Shown here: positions 56,159 to 64,000 of the stretch, one piece after another | Position numbering within the stretch: position 1 is the first letter of the stretch | Layout of the letters: the number at the start of each line of letters is the position of its first letter | Origin: Chromobacterium sp. IIBBL 290-4 | GTDB taxonomy: Bacteria; Pseudomonadota; Gammaproteobacteria; Burkholderiales; Chromobacteriaceae | DNA length: 64,000 nucleotides | Direction: 5' to 3' | NCBI RefSeq assembly: GCF_024207115.1 | Contig: NZ_CP100128.1 | Location: 2,852,001 to 2,916,000 of the forward strand | Position numbers and translations under genes: made by a program | The notes under the pieces: generated by a model | Seen by the model: the letters and a program-made list of their open reading frames with translations, nothing else | Told to the model about the DNA's origin: nothing | Database searches by the model: none

Positions 56159-58291
56159 ATGCAACGCCTGACCTGTGGCTTCGCGCTGACTCTGATCGGC
56201 GCAGCCGTGCTGACCGCCTGCGGCGGCGGCTCTTCTTCTTCGTCCGCGGCTTCAACCAGCAATACCACCGGGGTGGTCACCGGCAGTTATTTCCGTCATG
56301 CCAAAGTGTGCCTGGATCAAAATGGCAATGGCCATTGCGATAGCAATGAGCCCTCAACGTATACGGACAATAACGGCGCGTTTACTTTAAACGGCAAGGG
56401 CGCGGTGTTGGTCGAGGTGGGGACCGACGCGACGCGTTATGATCCCGATACCGGCGTGGCGACGCCTGTGAGCGATCCGTTGATTTTCCGCGCCCCCGCC
56501 GGAGCCAATAATGTCGTCGTCAGTTCCTTGAGCACCGAAGTGGCCGACTTGATGGATGGCGGAGTGGATCTGAATACGGCAACTAAGGCAGTGGCCGACC
56601 GGCTGGGTGTGGATTCGGAAAAAATCCTGGCGGACCATAACAAGGAAAAAGACCCGGATGCGAAGGCCGCGCTGAAGGCAGCGATCAATCAGAACATCGA
56701 CGCCATCGCTAGCGCAGTCAAGGAGGCGGGTCCGACTGGCGATATCAAGGGCAATCTGCACAAGCGGCTGGGGCTGAGCGATATCAAGAACGTGGTGGTG
56801 ATCTATGCCGAGAACCGAGGCTTCGACAACCTCTATGGCTTATTCCCAGGGGCGAATGGCATCCCTGGCGTGAACGCCAGTTCTGACAGCAAGGCTGCTA
56901 CGCCTCAAAAGGACTTCGATGGCAGTGTGCTGCCTGCGTTGCCGCCGACTTGGGGGGGGCTGACGGCGGGTGGCCAGAATGTGACGTTGACCCAGGCCCA
57001 AACCTTAGGCTTCGCCAATCAGCCGTTCCAGATCGATGATCCCAAGGGCTTGAACGGCACTGGCGTGGTGGTGTCTCAATCCATCATCACCCGCGACCTG
57101 GTTCATCGTTTCTATAACAATCAGATGCAGATCAATGGCGGCGCCAATGACAAGTTCGCGGCCTATTCCGATGCCGGCGGTCTTTCGATGGGCTACTACG
57201 ATGGCAGCCAGATGGCGATGTGGAAACTGGCCCAGCAATACACGTTAGCCGACAATTTCTTCATGGGCGCTTTCGGCGGCTCTTTCTTGAATCACCAGTA
57301 CCTGGTGTGCGCTTGCGCGCCTGAATATCCGAATGCTGACACCTCGGTGGCCAAGGGCAGTATTTCGGCGATCGATACCGACAGCAAGGGCAATTTCGTT
57401 CGTTTGACGCTGGCGGCCAATAGCCCTAAATCCGTTCTGGATGGCGCTGCGACATATAAGAATGACAGCACTTTGACGCCTAAGGACAAAAACGGAAAGT
57501 TCTATGCTGTCAATACCATGCAGCCGCCGTTTCAACCTAGCGGCAATGTTTCCTCGCCCGACGATAAGACTAACAAGTATGCTGATCCGAGCAAGGCTTC
57601 GACGCTGCCTGCTCAATCCCAGGCTACGATTGCTGACCGATTGGATGCTAAGAAGATCAGTTGGGCTTGGTATGCCGGCGCTTGGAATGCTGCATTGTCC
57701 GACCGGAAGGCGATTGGCAATAACACAAGTCCTGTTCCCGACTTCCAGACCCACCATCAGCCTTTCAACTACTTCTCCAGCTTTGATCCGGTTAGTCAAG
57801 CCGATTACCGCGCCAAGCACTTGAAGGACTTTGATCAAAGCTTCCTGGCGGATGCCGCTGCCGGCAAGTTGCCGCAAGTAGCTTTCTACAAGCCGCAAGG
57901 CAACCTGAATCAGCATGCAGGTTATGCCAGCGTGGCGGATGGCGACAGCCATATCGCTTCCGTGATTGGCCAGCTGCAGAAGAGCCCGCAGTGGAAGAAT
58001 ATGCTGGTGATCGTGACCTATGACGAAAACGGCGGTTTCTACGACCATGCCAAGGTGCCGAAGGGGGATGTTTGGGGGCCGGGCACGCGTATTCCTGCAA
58101 TCGTGATTTCTCCGTTCGCCAAGCAGAAGTTTGTCGATCATACCCAGTACGATACCGCGTCCATTCTGCGTTTCCTGACCCGCCGTTTTGGTTTGCAGGC
58201 CTTGCCGGGCGTGACGGTGCGCGACAAGGCGCTGGTGAAGAATGGCGGCAAACCGATGGGCGACTTCACGACGGCGCTGTCGTTTAAATAA
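56159..58291 (+). CDS. AcpA/phospholipase C-family phosphoesterase lipoprotein
   Basis: A 710-residue predicted lipoprotein (lipobox LTAC, Cys21) followed by a Ser-rich linker. An N-terminal domain with a calcium-type loop DQNGNGHCDSNEPS (about 52-65) comes next, then a phosphoesterase domain of the alkaline phosphatase superfamily that includes acid phosphatase AcpA and bacterial phospholipase C. Metal and nucleophile motifs are YAENRGFDNLYG (about 225-236), FMGAFGGSFLNHQ, and VTYDENGGFYDH (about 620-631). The start at 56159 is needed for the signal peptide. Upstream PHO-like repeats suggest induction on phosphate starvation. Substrate, phosphomonoester or phospholipid, is undecided. Confidence 0.85.
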   Translation: MQRLTCGFALTLIGAAVLTACGGGSSSSSAASTSNTTGVVTGSYFRHAKVCLDQNGNGHCDSNEPSTYTDNNGAFTLNGKGAVLVEVGTDATRYDPDTGVATPVSDPLIFRAPAGANNVVVSSLSTEVADLMDGGVDLNTATKAVADRLGVDSEKILADHNKEKDPDAKAALKAAINQNIDAIASAVKEAGPTGDIKGNLHKRLGLSDIKNVVVIYAENRGFDNLYGLFPGANGIPGVNASSDSKAATPQKDFDGSVLPALPPTWGGLTAGGQNVTLTQAQTLGFANQPFQIDDPKGLNGTGVVVSQSIITRDLVHRFYNNQMQINGGANDKFAAYSDAGGLSMGYYDGSQMAMWKLAQQYTLADNFFMGAFGGSFLNHQYLVCACAPEYPNADTSVAKGSISAIDTDSKGNFVRLTLAANSPKSVLDGAATYKNDSTLTPKDKNGKFYAVNTMQPPFQPSGNVSSPDDKTNKYADPSKASTLPAQSQATIADRLDAKKISWAWYAGAWNAALSDRKAIGNNTSPVPDFQTHHQPFNYFSSFDPVSQADYRAKHLKDFDQSFLADAAAGKLPQVAFYKPQGNLNQHAGYASVADGDSHIASVIGQLQKSPQWKNMLVIVTYDENGGFYDHAKVPKGDVWGPGTRIPAIVISPFAKQKFVDHTQYDTASILRFLTRRFGLQALPGVTVRDKALVKNGGKPMGDFTTALSFK

Positions 58292-58313
58292 GCGCGGCGT
58301 GGATGTTTCTGGC

Positions 58314-58342
58314 AACCGCCCCGCTGGGGCGGTTTTGTTTTT
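58314..58342 (+). terminator. Terminator of phosphoesterase gene
   Basis: Stem AACCGCCCC / GGGGCGGTT with a GCT loop, then TTGTTTTTG. Confidence 0.85.
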
Positions 58343-58414
58343 GTTATGACAGTTGCGGCACTGTTGACTTGGCTGGTGTTAAACTGAAATGCTAATCACC
58401 CCCACTTATTGCTC

Positions 58415-59821
58415 ATGCAGTTCAAAATCGCACCCGGCATGGCGACGCCGCTGATTGTCGCCACGGCGCTGTTCATGGAAAACATGGACGCGACCGTCAT
58501 TTCCACGTCTTTGCCGGTCATCGCGCAGGATCTGGCTGTCGATCCCATCTCTCTCAAGCTGGCGCTGACCTCGTACTTGGTCAGCCTGGCGGTGTTCATA
58601 CCCATCAGCGGCTGGATGGCGGACCGTTTCGGCGCGAGGCGGATATTTCGCGCCGCCATTCTGGTGTTCATGTTGGGCTCCTTGTTATGCGCGGGGACCA
58701 GCACGCTGCATGGTTTCGTGATGGCGCGCTTTCTGCAGGGCATAGGCGGCGCCATGATGGTGCCGGTGGGGCGTTTGGTCATTTTGCGGACCATAGACAA
58801 AGCCGATTTGGTGCGGGCGCTGAGTTATCTGACGGTGCCGGCGCTGCTGGGGCCGGTGATCGGTCCGCCCTTGGGCGGCTTTATCAGCACCTATTTCCAT
58901 TGGCGCTGGATTTTCCTGATCAATATCCCCATCGCCTTGCTGGGCTTGGCTTTGGCTGGGCGTTTCATCGCCAATCTGAAAGAGGATTCGGTGCCCAGGC
59001 TGGATATGGCGGGCTTTGTCCTGACGGGCGCCGGCTTATCCATGCTGATGCTGGGCCTGTCGTCGGAGGGCAAGCACATGGTGTCGGCGACGACTTCGAT
59101 CTGGCTGACGGCCGTGGGCGCCGCGCTGTTGCTCGGCTATCTCTGGCATTACCGCAGAAGCCAGGATGCTTTGCTGGATCTGTCGCTGCTGCGGCTGCCC
59201 ACCTTCAACGCCGGCGTGGTGGGGGGCTTCATGTTCCGAGTCGGCATCGGCACCATCCCGTTTTTGCTGCCCTTGATGCTGCAATTGGGTTTTGGTTTTT
59301 CACCGTTTGAATCGGGTTTGCTGACTTGCTCCACAGCCATGGGCGCCATAGGCATGAAGACGGTGGTCGCCAAGGTGCTGCAGAAATTCGGTTTCCGCCG
59401 GGTGCTGGTGCTCAATAGCTTGTTGGCGGGTTGTTCGGTGGCGATTTATGCGCTGTTCCGCGCGGATACGCCGCATTGGATTCTGCTGGCGGTGTTTGTG
59501 TTGGGCGGTTGTCTACGTTCCCTGCAGTTCACCAGCCTCAATGCCATCACTTTCGCCGATGTCGAGGCGGAGCGCTTGAGCAACGCCACCAGCCTGTCCA
59601 GCGTGGCGCAGCAGTTGGCCGCCGGTTTTGGCGTGACAGTGGGGGCGTTTGCTTTGCAAACCACTGCTTGGTGGCATGGCCATCAGCAATTGCAGGCCGT
59701 GGATTTCGGCCAGGCTTTCCTGATCATGGGGACATTGACGGCGCTGTCCAGTTGGCAGTTTTTGAAGCTGGACAAAAATGCGGGCAGGGAAGTCTCGGCG
59801 GGGCATGCCGCAGGGAAGTAG
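58415..59821 (+). CDS. DHA2-family (EmrB/QacA-type) MFS drug efflux transporter
   Basis: A 468-residue inner-membrane protein with about 14 transmembrane segments. Near the start is the DHA2 signature ENMDATVISTSLP (the D in the first helix), followed by motif A GWMADRFGARRIFR and the motif C-like GPVIGPPLGG. Substrates are not predictable; no EmrA-type adaptor or regulator is adjacent. ATG 58415 is preferred over the TTG six bases upstream. Confidence 0.88.
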   Translation: MQFKIAPGMATPLIVATALFMENMDATVISTSLPVIAQDLAVDPISLKLALTSYLVSLAVFIPISGWMADRFGARRIFRAAILVFMLGSLLCAGTSTLHGFVMARFLQGIGGAMMVPVGRLVILRTIDKADLVRALSYLTVPALLGPVIGPPLGGFISTYFHWRWIFLINIPIALLGLALAGRFIANLKEDSVPRLDMAGFVLTGAGLSMLMLGLSSEGKHMVSATTSIWLTAVGAALLLGYLWHYRRSQDALLDLSLLRLPTFNAGVVGGFMFRVGIGTIPFLLPLMLQLGFGFSPFESGLLTCSTAMGAIGMKTVVAKVLQKFGFRRVLVLNSLLAGCSVAIYALFRADTPHWILLAVFVLGGCLRSLQFTSLNAITFADVEAERLSNATSLSSVAQQLAAGFGVTVGAFALQTTAWWHGHQQLQAVDFGQAFLIMGTLTALSSWQFLKLDKNAGREVSAGHAAGK

Positions 59822-59866
59822 CATTGGGCCGGCATGCGCCGGCCTTGTTTCCGCGAGACGAATAAC

Positions 59867-59898
59867 AAAAAGCCGTTGATCAGTGATCAACGGCTTTT
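59867..59898. terminator. Bidirectional terminator between MFS gene and tRNA-Leu array
   Basis: AAAAGCCGTTGATC / GATCAACGGCTTTT, a perfect 14-bp stem with A/T ends on both sides. It ends the efflux gene and, on the minus strand, the tRNA-Leu array. Confidence 0.87.
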
Positions 59899-59902
59899 GT
59901 TT

Positions 59903-59989
59903 TGGTGCCCAAGAGAAGACTCGAACTTCCACACCCTTGCGGGCGCTAGGACCTGAACCTAGTGCGTCTACCAATTCCGCCACCTGGGC
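59903..59989 (-). tRNA. tRNA-Leu(CAG), copy 5 (promoter-distal)
   Basis: An 87-base class II tRNA with long variable arm and encoded CCA. Anticodon loop TTCAGGT gives CAG. Confidence 0.95.
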
Positions 59990-60045
59990 ATAAACTCATT
60001 GTGTTACTGCTTTTCAACCGGCGTTTGATGCGCCAGTTTTACAAC

Positions 60046-60132
60046 TGGTGCCCAGGAGAAGACTCGAACTTCCACACCCTTGCGGGCGCTAGGACCTGAA
60101 CCTAGTGCGTCTACCAATTCCGCCACCTGGGC
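60046..60132 (-). tRNA. tRNA-Leu(CAG), copy 4, acceptor-stem variant
   Basis: Same 87-base gene except that the acceptor 3' strand reads CCTGGGC instead of CTTGGGC, turning a G-U pair into G-C. Confidence 0.95.
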
Positions 60133-60194
60133 CAAACTCGAATTGTATTGCTGCTTCAAACTGCCGCGCTTGGCGCGTCAGTTTTCAAAATATC

Positions 60195-60281
60195 TGGTGC
60201 CCAAGAGAAGACTCGAACTTCCACACCCTTGCGGGCGCTAGGACCTGAACCTAGTGCGTCTACCAATTCCGCCACCTGGGC
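60195..60281 (-). tRNA. tRNA-Leu(CAG), copy 3
   Basis: 87 bases, identical to copy 5 by eye. Confidence 0.95.
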
Positions 60282-60330
60282 ATACCACTATCTACTGCTG
60301 ATCCAGCTGCTAAACTGGAGGTAATTCTGT

Positions 60331-60417
60331 TGGTGCCCAAGAGAAGACTCGAACTTCCACACCCTTGCGGGCGCTAGGACCTGAACCTAGTGCGTCTACC
60401 AATTCCGCCACCTGGGC
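60331..60417 (-). tRNA. tRNA-Leu(CAG), copy 2
   Basis: 87 bases, identical to copy 5 by eye. Confidence 0.95.
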
Positions 60418-60466
60418 CAACCAGATTTCATGATGCCAGCCAAACGCCGCGCTTACAATAGTAAGA

Positions 60467-60553
60467 TGGTGCCCAAGAGAAGACTCGAACTTCCACACCC
60501 TTGCGGGCGCTAGGACCTGAACCTAGTGCGTCTACCAATTCCGCCACCTGGGC
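60467..60553 (-). tRNA. tRNA-Leu(CAG), copy 1 (promoter-proximal)
   Basis: 87 bases, identical to copy 5 by eye, about 47 bases below the consensus promoter. Confidence 0.95.
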
Positions 60554-60599
60554 GTCGCTTTGCTGTATCATCGTGTTGCATTGCTGCAACGAGATGCGG

Positions 60600-60627
60600 A
60601 TTATAGACATTATCCTGAGGGTGTCAA
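60600..60627 (-). promoter_or_regulatory. Consensus promoter of the tRNA-Leu array
   Basis: On the minus strand TTGACA (60627-60622), a 16-base spacer and TATAAT (60605-60600). Both hexamers are perfect. The -35 hexamer takes in the A of the rnr start codon on the other strand. Confidence 0.85.
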
Positions 60628-63413
60628 TGGCTCAGCTAGCAAAAAAACAAAAAAAACTTTCCCTGCGCGACCAGGATCCTCATCTGGAGCGGGAAAAACT
60701 CAAATATTCCAACCCTTTGCCGAGCCGAGAGTTTGTCATGCAAATTCTGGCGGAGCAGGGGGTGCCGCTGTTTCCGGACGAGCTGGCGCACATGCTGTCG
60801 ATCCGGCGCGACGAAATTCACTTCTTTGAACGCCGCTTGCGCGCCATGGAGCGCGATGGCGAAATCATCATCAATCGCAAGGGCGCGGTCTGCGTCGCCG
60901 AAAAACTCGATCTGATCCGCTGCAAGGTGTCCGGCCATCGCGATGGCTACGGCTTCGCCATTCCGGATGAGGGCGAGGGCGCCGGCAACGATATCTTCCT
61001 GCCCGAACGCGAAATGAAAAAAGTCATGCATGGCGATCGCGTCATGGTGCGGCCATCTGGCGTGGACCGTCGCGGCCGGCAAGAGGGCAAGATCGTCGAA
61101 GTGCTGGAGCACGCCGTCACGCGGCTGGTTGGGCGTATTCAGCGCGAACGAGGCGTGTGGGTGGTGCTGCCGGAAGACAAGCGCATCAATCACGGCATCC
61201 TGATCGAGCCAGGCGGCGAAGCGGGCGCGACCGAGGGCCAAGTGGTGATGGTGGAGATCCTGCAGCAGCCGGATGCCTATCATCAGCCGGTCGGCAAGGT
61301 GGCGGAAGTGCTGGGCAACTATGCCGATCCGGGCATGGAGATCGAGATCGCGCTGCGCAAGCACGATCTGCCGCATCGCTTCCCGGACGAAGCTTTGGCG
61401 CAAGCCAAGGCCACGCCCAAGAAAGTGCGCAAAAAGGATTGGACCAAAGACCGGGTGGATCTGCGCGACCTGCCGCTGGTGACGATAGACGGCGAAACCG
61501 CGCGCGACTTCGACGACGCGGTCTATGCCGAGAAGCAAGGCAAGGGTTACCGCCTGGTGGTGGCGATCGCCGACGTCAGCTTCTACGTGCAGCCGGGCGA
61601 TGCGCTGGATGTGGAGGCGCACAGCCGCGGCACCTCGGTGTATTTCCCGCGCAGGGTCATCCCGATGCTGCCGGAGGCCTTGTCCAACGGCATCTGCTCA
61701 CTGAACCCGGAAGTCGAGCGCATGTGCATGGTGTGCGACATGCAGATCAATGCCAAGGGCGAGGTCAAAAAATACAAGTTCTACCCGGCGGTGATGCAGT
61801 CCAAGGCGCGGCTGACGTACAACCAGGTGTGGGACTGGCTGCAGAATGGCAGCGATCACCCCATGCTGCCGCATATCAAGGATTTGTACGCGCTGTTCAA
61901 GATCCTGCTGGCGGCGCGCGGCAAGCGCGGCGCGATCGAGTTCGACTCGGTGGAAACGCAGATGATCTTCAACGAAAACGGCAAGATCGATCGCATCGTA
62001 CCGGTGGTGCGCAATGACGCGCACCGGGTGATTGAAGAGTGCATGCTGGCCGCCAATGTCTGCTCGGCGGACTTCCTGCATAAGAACGGCCACAAGGCGC
62101 TGTATCGCGTCCATGAAGGCCCGACCGAAGAAAAACTGGAAAACCTGCGCACCTATCTGCGCTTGGTGGGACTGACCTTAGGCGGCGAAGACAAGCCGAG
62201 CGCCAAGGACTACGCCAAGCTGGCGGAGCAAATCCATGGCCGCCCGGACGCGCCTGTGCTGCAAACCATGCTGTTGCGCTCCATGCAGCAGGCGGTTTAC
62301 ACGCCGGACAACAACGGCCACTTCGGTCTGGCTTATGAGGCTTACACCCACTTCACGTCGCCTATTCGCCGTTACCCTGATTTGCTGGTGCATCGCGCCA
62401 TCAAGGCGGTGCTGAAGGGCGAAAAGTACAAGCCGGGCAAATGGGCCGCGCTGGGCGTGCATTGCTCGATGACCGAGCGTCGCGCTGATGACGCCAGCCG
62501 CGATGTGGAGTCATGGCTGAAGACTTACTATATGCGCGACAAGATCGGCGAGGTGTTCCAGGGCAAGATCTGCGCCGTCACCAGCTTTGGCGTGTTCGTC
62601 CTGTTGGATGACGTTTATGTCGAAGGCTTGGTGCATATTTCGGAGCTGGGCAAGGACTACTTCCACTTCAAGAAGGATGTGCAGGCCATTGTCGGCGAGA
62701 AGAGCGGCGTGCAATACCGACTGGGCGATGTCTTGAAGGTCAAGGTCATGGCGGCCAATCTGGAAAGCTCGCAAGTTGACTTCGCGCTGGTCAAGGATGC
62801 GCCTCCTGAGGCGGCTGAGCCTTCTCAGCAAGGAGGAAGCGAGCCAGCAGCAGCCAGAAAGCCGCGCCGTCGTCGCGGCGGCAAGCCTGCAGGCGGCGCA
62901 GAAGCACGGCCAGTGCCGCAGGAAGCGGCGCAGGCGCCGGCCAAGCCTGTTGAGCCTGTGGCAGAGAACAAGCCCACAGGCTTGCCATCGGCTCCCAAGG
63001 GGCGTCAGCGCCAAACCAAGCCGGTGGCAGCGCCGGCTAAACCCGTCGCGCAACAGGAGCCCAAATCGACGGTCGCCAAGGGCGAGGTCGCGCAGCCGCT
63101 TGCGGGTGTTGAGGCAAGCGTGCCGGCGGCGCAGCCGGTGCCGGCTGCCAAGGGGCGTCGTCGCGGCGGCCCGGCAAAAGCCGGCGAAGCGGCGGCTCCA
63201 GAAGCGCTTGGTGTCGAGGCTCAGGCCCAGGCGGACAGTTTGCCGCTTGCGCCCAAGGGGCGATCGCGGACCAAGCCTGCTCCGGAAAGCGCTGCGGGCA
63301 AGCCCGGCGAAGAGTCCGCAGCGGCTCAACCTGCGGCTGAGGCCGCGCCGCAAGCCAAGCCTGCGCCGCGCCGGCGTCGCCAAGGGCAGGCCAAGCGCTC
63401 CGGCGGTGAGTGA
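60627..63413 (+). CDS. rnr: Ribonuclease R
   Basis: A 928-residue 3'-5' exoribonuclease that digests structured RNA, trims rRNA and tmRNA-tagged mRNA. Order: N-terminal winged helix (about 35-95), two cold-shock domains, the RNB catalytic domain (about 270-600) with the metal-binding DGETARDFDDAVYAE, an S1 domain (about 640-725), then a long Lys/Arg/Ala/Pro-rich tail of about 190 residues with three PKGR-type repeats. The tail is far longer than in E. coli. Start MAQLAKKQKK at 60627 with GAGG six bases upstream; an in-frame ATG at 60501 would lie inside the tRNA gene. Divergent from the tRNA-Leu array. Confidence 0.95.
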   Translation: MAQLAKKQKKLSLRDQDPHLEREKLKYSNPLPSREFVMQILAEQGVPLFPDELAHMLSIRRDEIHFFERRLRAMERDGEIIINRKGAVCVAEKLDLIRCKVSGHRDGYGFAIPDEGEGAGNDIFLPEREMKKVMHGDRVMVRPSGVDRRGRQEGKIVEVLEHAVTRLVGRIQRERGVWVVLPEDKRINHGILIEPGGEAGATEGQVVMVEILQQPDAYHQPVGKVAEVLGNYADPGMEIEIALRKHDLPHRFPDEALAQAKATPKKVRKKDWTKDRVDLRDLPLVTIDGETARDFDDAVYAEKQGKGYRLVVAIADVSFYVQPGDALDVEAHSRGTSVYFPRRVIPMLPEALSNGICSLNPEVERMCMVCDMQINAKGEVKKYKFYPAVMQSKARLTYNQVWDWLQNGSDHPMLPHIKDLYALFKILLAARGKRGAIEFDSVETQMIFNENGKIDRIVPVVRNDAHRVIEECMLAANVCSADFLHKNGHKALYRVHEGPTEEKLENLRTYLRLVGLTLGGEDKPSAKDYAKLAEQIHGRPDAPVLQTMLLRSMQQAVYTPDNNGHFGLAYEAYTHFTSPIRRYPDLLVHRAIKAVLKGEKYKPGKWAALGVHCSMTERRADDASRDVESWLKTYYMRDKIGEVFQGKICAVTSFGVFVLLDDVYVEGLVHISELGKDYFHFKKDVQAIVGEKSGVQYRLGDVLKVKVMAANLESSQVDFALVKDAPPEAAEPSQQGGSEPAAARKPRRRRGGKPAGGAEARPVPQEAAQAPAKPVEPVAENKPTGLPSAPKGRQRQTKPVAAPAKPVAQQEPKSTVAKGEVAQPLAGVEASVPAAQPVPAAKGRRRGGPAKAGEAAAPEALGVEAQAQADSLPLAPKGRSRTKPAPESAAGKPGEESAAAQPAAEAAPQAKPAPRRRRQGQAKRSGGE

Positions 63414-63441
63414 TCAGTAGCTATCTATATTAATAGGTATC

Positions 63442-63480
63442 AAAAGCCGACCGGAAAGAGATTTTCGAGTCGGCTTTTTC
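63442..63480 (+). terminator. Terminator of rnr
   Basis: AAAAGCCGAC / GTCGGCTTTTT, a 9-bp stem with a 17-base loop and a T5 tract. Confidence 0.75.
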
Positions 63481-63618
63481 TTTGCGCGGCGCGCTGTGGC
63501 GGCGCGTTGGCGGCCGGTGTTTCGCTGTCAGGCTAAAATTCTTTTACTTCAGTTTCTTTACAAATCAGTAGCTTGTCGCGCTTGTGCGCAGAAAGTTCAT
63601 TTTTTCTCGCAAAAGGTG

Positions 63619-63647
63619 TTGACGACCCCAGGCCCCGGGCGTATAGT
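63619..63647 (+). promoter_or_regulatory. rRNA operon promoter
   Basis: -35 TTGACG, a 17-base spacer, -10 TATAGT (63642-63647). The GC-rich bases after the -10 (TCGCCTCC) are typical of growth-rate-controlled, ppGpp-sensitive rRNA promoters. Confidence 0.75.
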
Positions 63648-63724
63648 TCGCCTCCTCAGCTGACGCAGCGAACGAAACAGCGGAAACGAAACGGTTTCCG
63701 AGGTGACGAAAACTGCACCGGCAC

Positions 63725-63736
63725 TGCTCTTTAACA
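63725..63736 (+). promoter_or_regulatory. rRNA antitermination boxA
   Basis: TGCTCTTTAACA, a perfect match to the boxA element of rRNA leaders bound by NusB-S10. Confidence 0.8.
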
Positions 63737-63853
63737 GAACGAATAACCGATAGGTGTAAGTGCTTGGTGAAAGCCAAATACTTGCACTGCAAGAGACAAG
63801 AGATACTTGTTTATTTCTTTGAACTTGCGTGCCAGAAAATTTGCTATGAGATT

Positions 63854-64000
63854 GAACTGAAGAGTTTGATCCTGGCTCAGATTGAACGCTGGCGGCATGC
63901 TTTACACATGCAAGTCGAACGGTAACAGGGTGCTTGCACCGCTGACGAGTGGCGAACGGGTGAGTAATGCATCGGAATGTACCGTGTAATGGGGGATAGC
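63854..64000 (+). rRNA. 16S ribosomal RNA, 5' part
   Basis: The conserved start GAAGAGTTTGATCCTGGCTC aligns with E. coli 16S positions 6-25, putting position 1 near 63854. The remaining bases to the window edge cover the V1 region and look like Chromobacterium 16S from memory. The gene continues beyond the window. Confidence 0.97.

Larger units (their letters stand above)
63414..63853. other. rnr 3' end and rRNA leader region
   Basis: 440 bases without a protein gene. It holds the rnr terminator, a presumed UP-type AT-rich stretch (about 63535-63610), the rRNA promoter, a 16S leader and boxA. Confidence 0.7.

Noticed and set aside
59903..60553. Regularly spaced repeats suggesting a CRISPR array
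   Set aside because: The 87-base repeats fold as tRNA-Leu with encoded CCA, and there are no cas genes.
59513..60610. Several minus-strand frames sharing the peptide VAELVDALGSGPSARKG
   Set aside because: They are translations of the repeated tRNA-Leu genes, not proteins.

Overview
The window is a contiguous stretch of chromosome from a high-GC betaproteobacterium of the Chromobacterium group (Neisseriales). The first ~147 bases of a 16S rRNA gene at the right edge match what I remember of Chromobacterium 16S. The block ndk-rlmN-pilF-rodZ-ispG-hisS-yfgM-bamB-der-hfq-hflX-hflK-hflC-hisZ-purA is the order expected for this class. Most of the window is core housekeeping. There are no insertion sequences, phage genes or CRISPR arrays.

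Layout. 1-5.5 kb: end of prmC, a PAP2 phosphatase, slyD, the ribosomal oxygenase roxA, a tiny Ala/Ser/Pro-repeat lipoprotein, and a dapA-bamC operon. 5.6-8.3 kb: an ABC-F ATPase (ybiT) and an SDR reductase. 8.4-12.4 kb: an assimilatory sulfate reduction block, with a CysB-type regulator divergent from cysH, a sulfite reductase hemoprotein and a DUF934 partner. 12.4-18.7 kb: ompA with a clear sigma70 promoter, then ribF-ileS-lspA-ispH. 18.9-21.8 kb is the most accessory-looking stretch: an orphan lipoprotein, a putative MFS exporter, a double-glycine leader peptide with a duplicated TTGFAP core, and a Cys-rich protein. I read this as a candidate RiPP-like locus. 22-30.7 kb: xseA, a macrodomain hydrolase, a Kv-type channel, cysK, an orphan lipoprotein, a YchJ-like protein, an acetylpolyamine amidohydrolase, two small tandem paralogues of unknown function, a glutathione peroxidase and dcd. 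30.9-35.9 kb: iron genes (feoA-feoB behind a Fur-like site, then a bacterioferritin lacking the haem Met), a class 1A-type dihydroorotate dehydrogenase, a YgiD-type dioxygenase, and an unannotated 44-residue membrane peptide next to a strong Fur box. 36-38.8 kb: rdgC, a five-tRNA cluster (three identical Pro-CGG, Thr-CGU, Gln-UUG) and a SPOR protein. 38.9-54.3 kb: the conserved housekeeping block named above.

54.3-64 kb: a VOC protein; a divergent pair (di-haem peroxidase of MauG/CcpA type and an AcpA/PLC-type phosphoesterase lipoprotein) with PHO-box-like sequences facing each way; a DHA2 efflux pump; five tRNA-Leu(CAG) genes whose consensus promoter overlaps the start codon of the divergent rnr gene; RNase R with a long basic tail; and an rRNA operon promoter with boxA leading into 16S.

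Themes linking the genes: sulfur assimilation (cysH, cysI-like, cysK, CysB-type regulator), iron uptake and storage (feoAB, bfr, Fur sites), the MEP isoprenoid pathway (ispG and ispH), outer-membrane assembly (bamB, bamC, lspA, ompA), and translation and RNA quality control (hfq, hflX, rlmN, rnr, der, tRNAs). All functions are assigned by reading motifs and from memory of the families. No database search was run.
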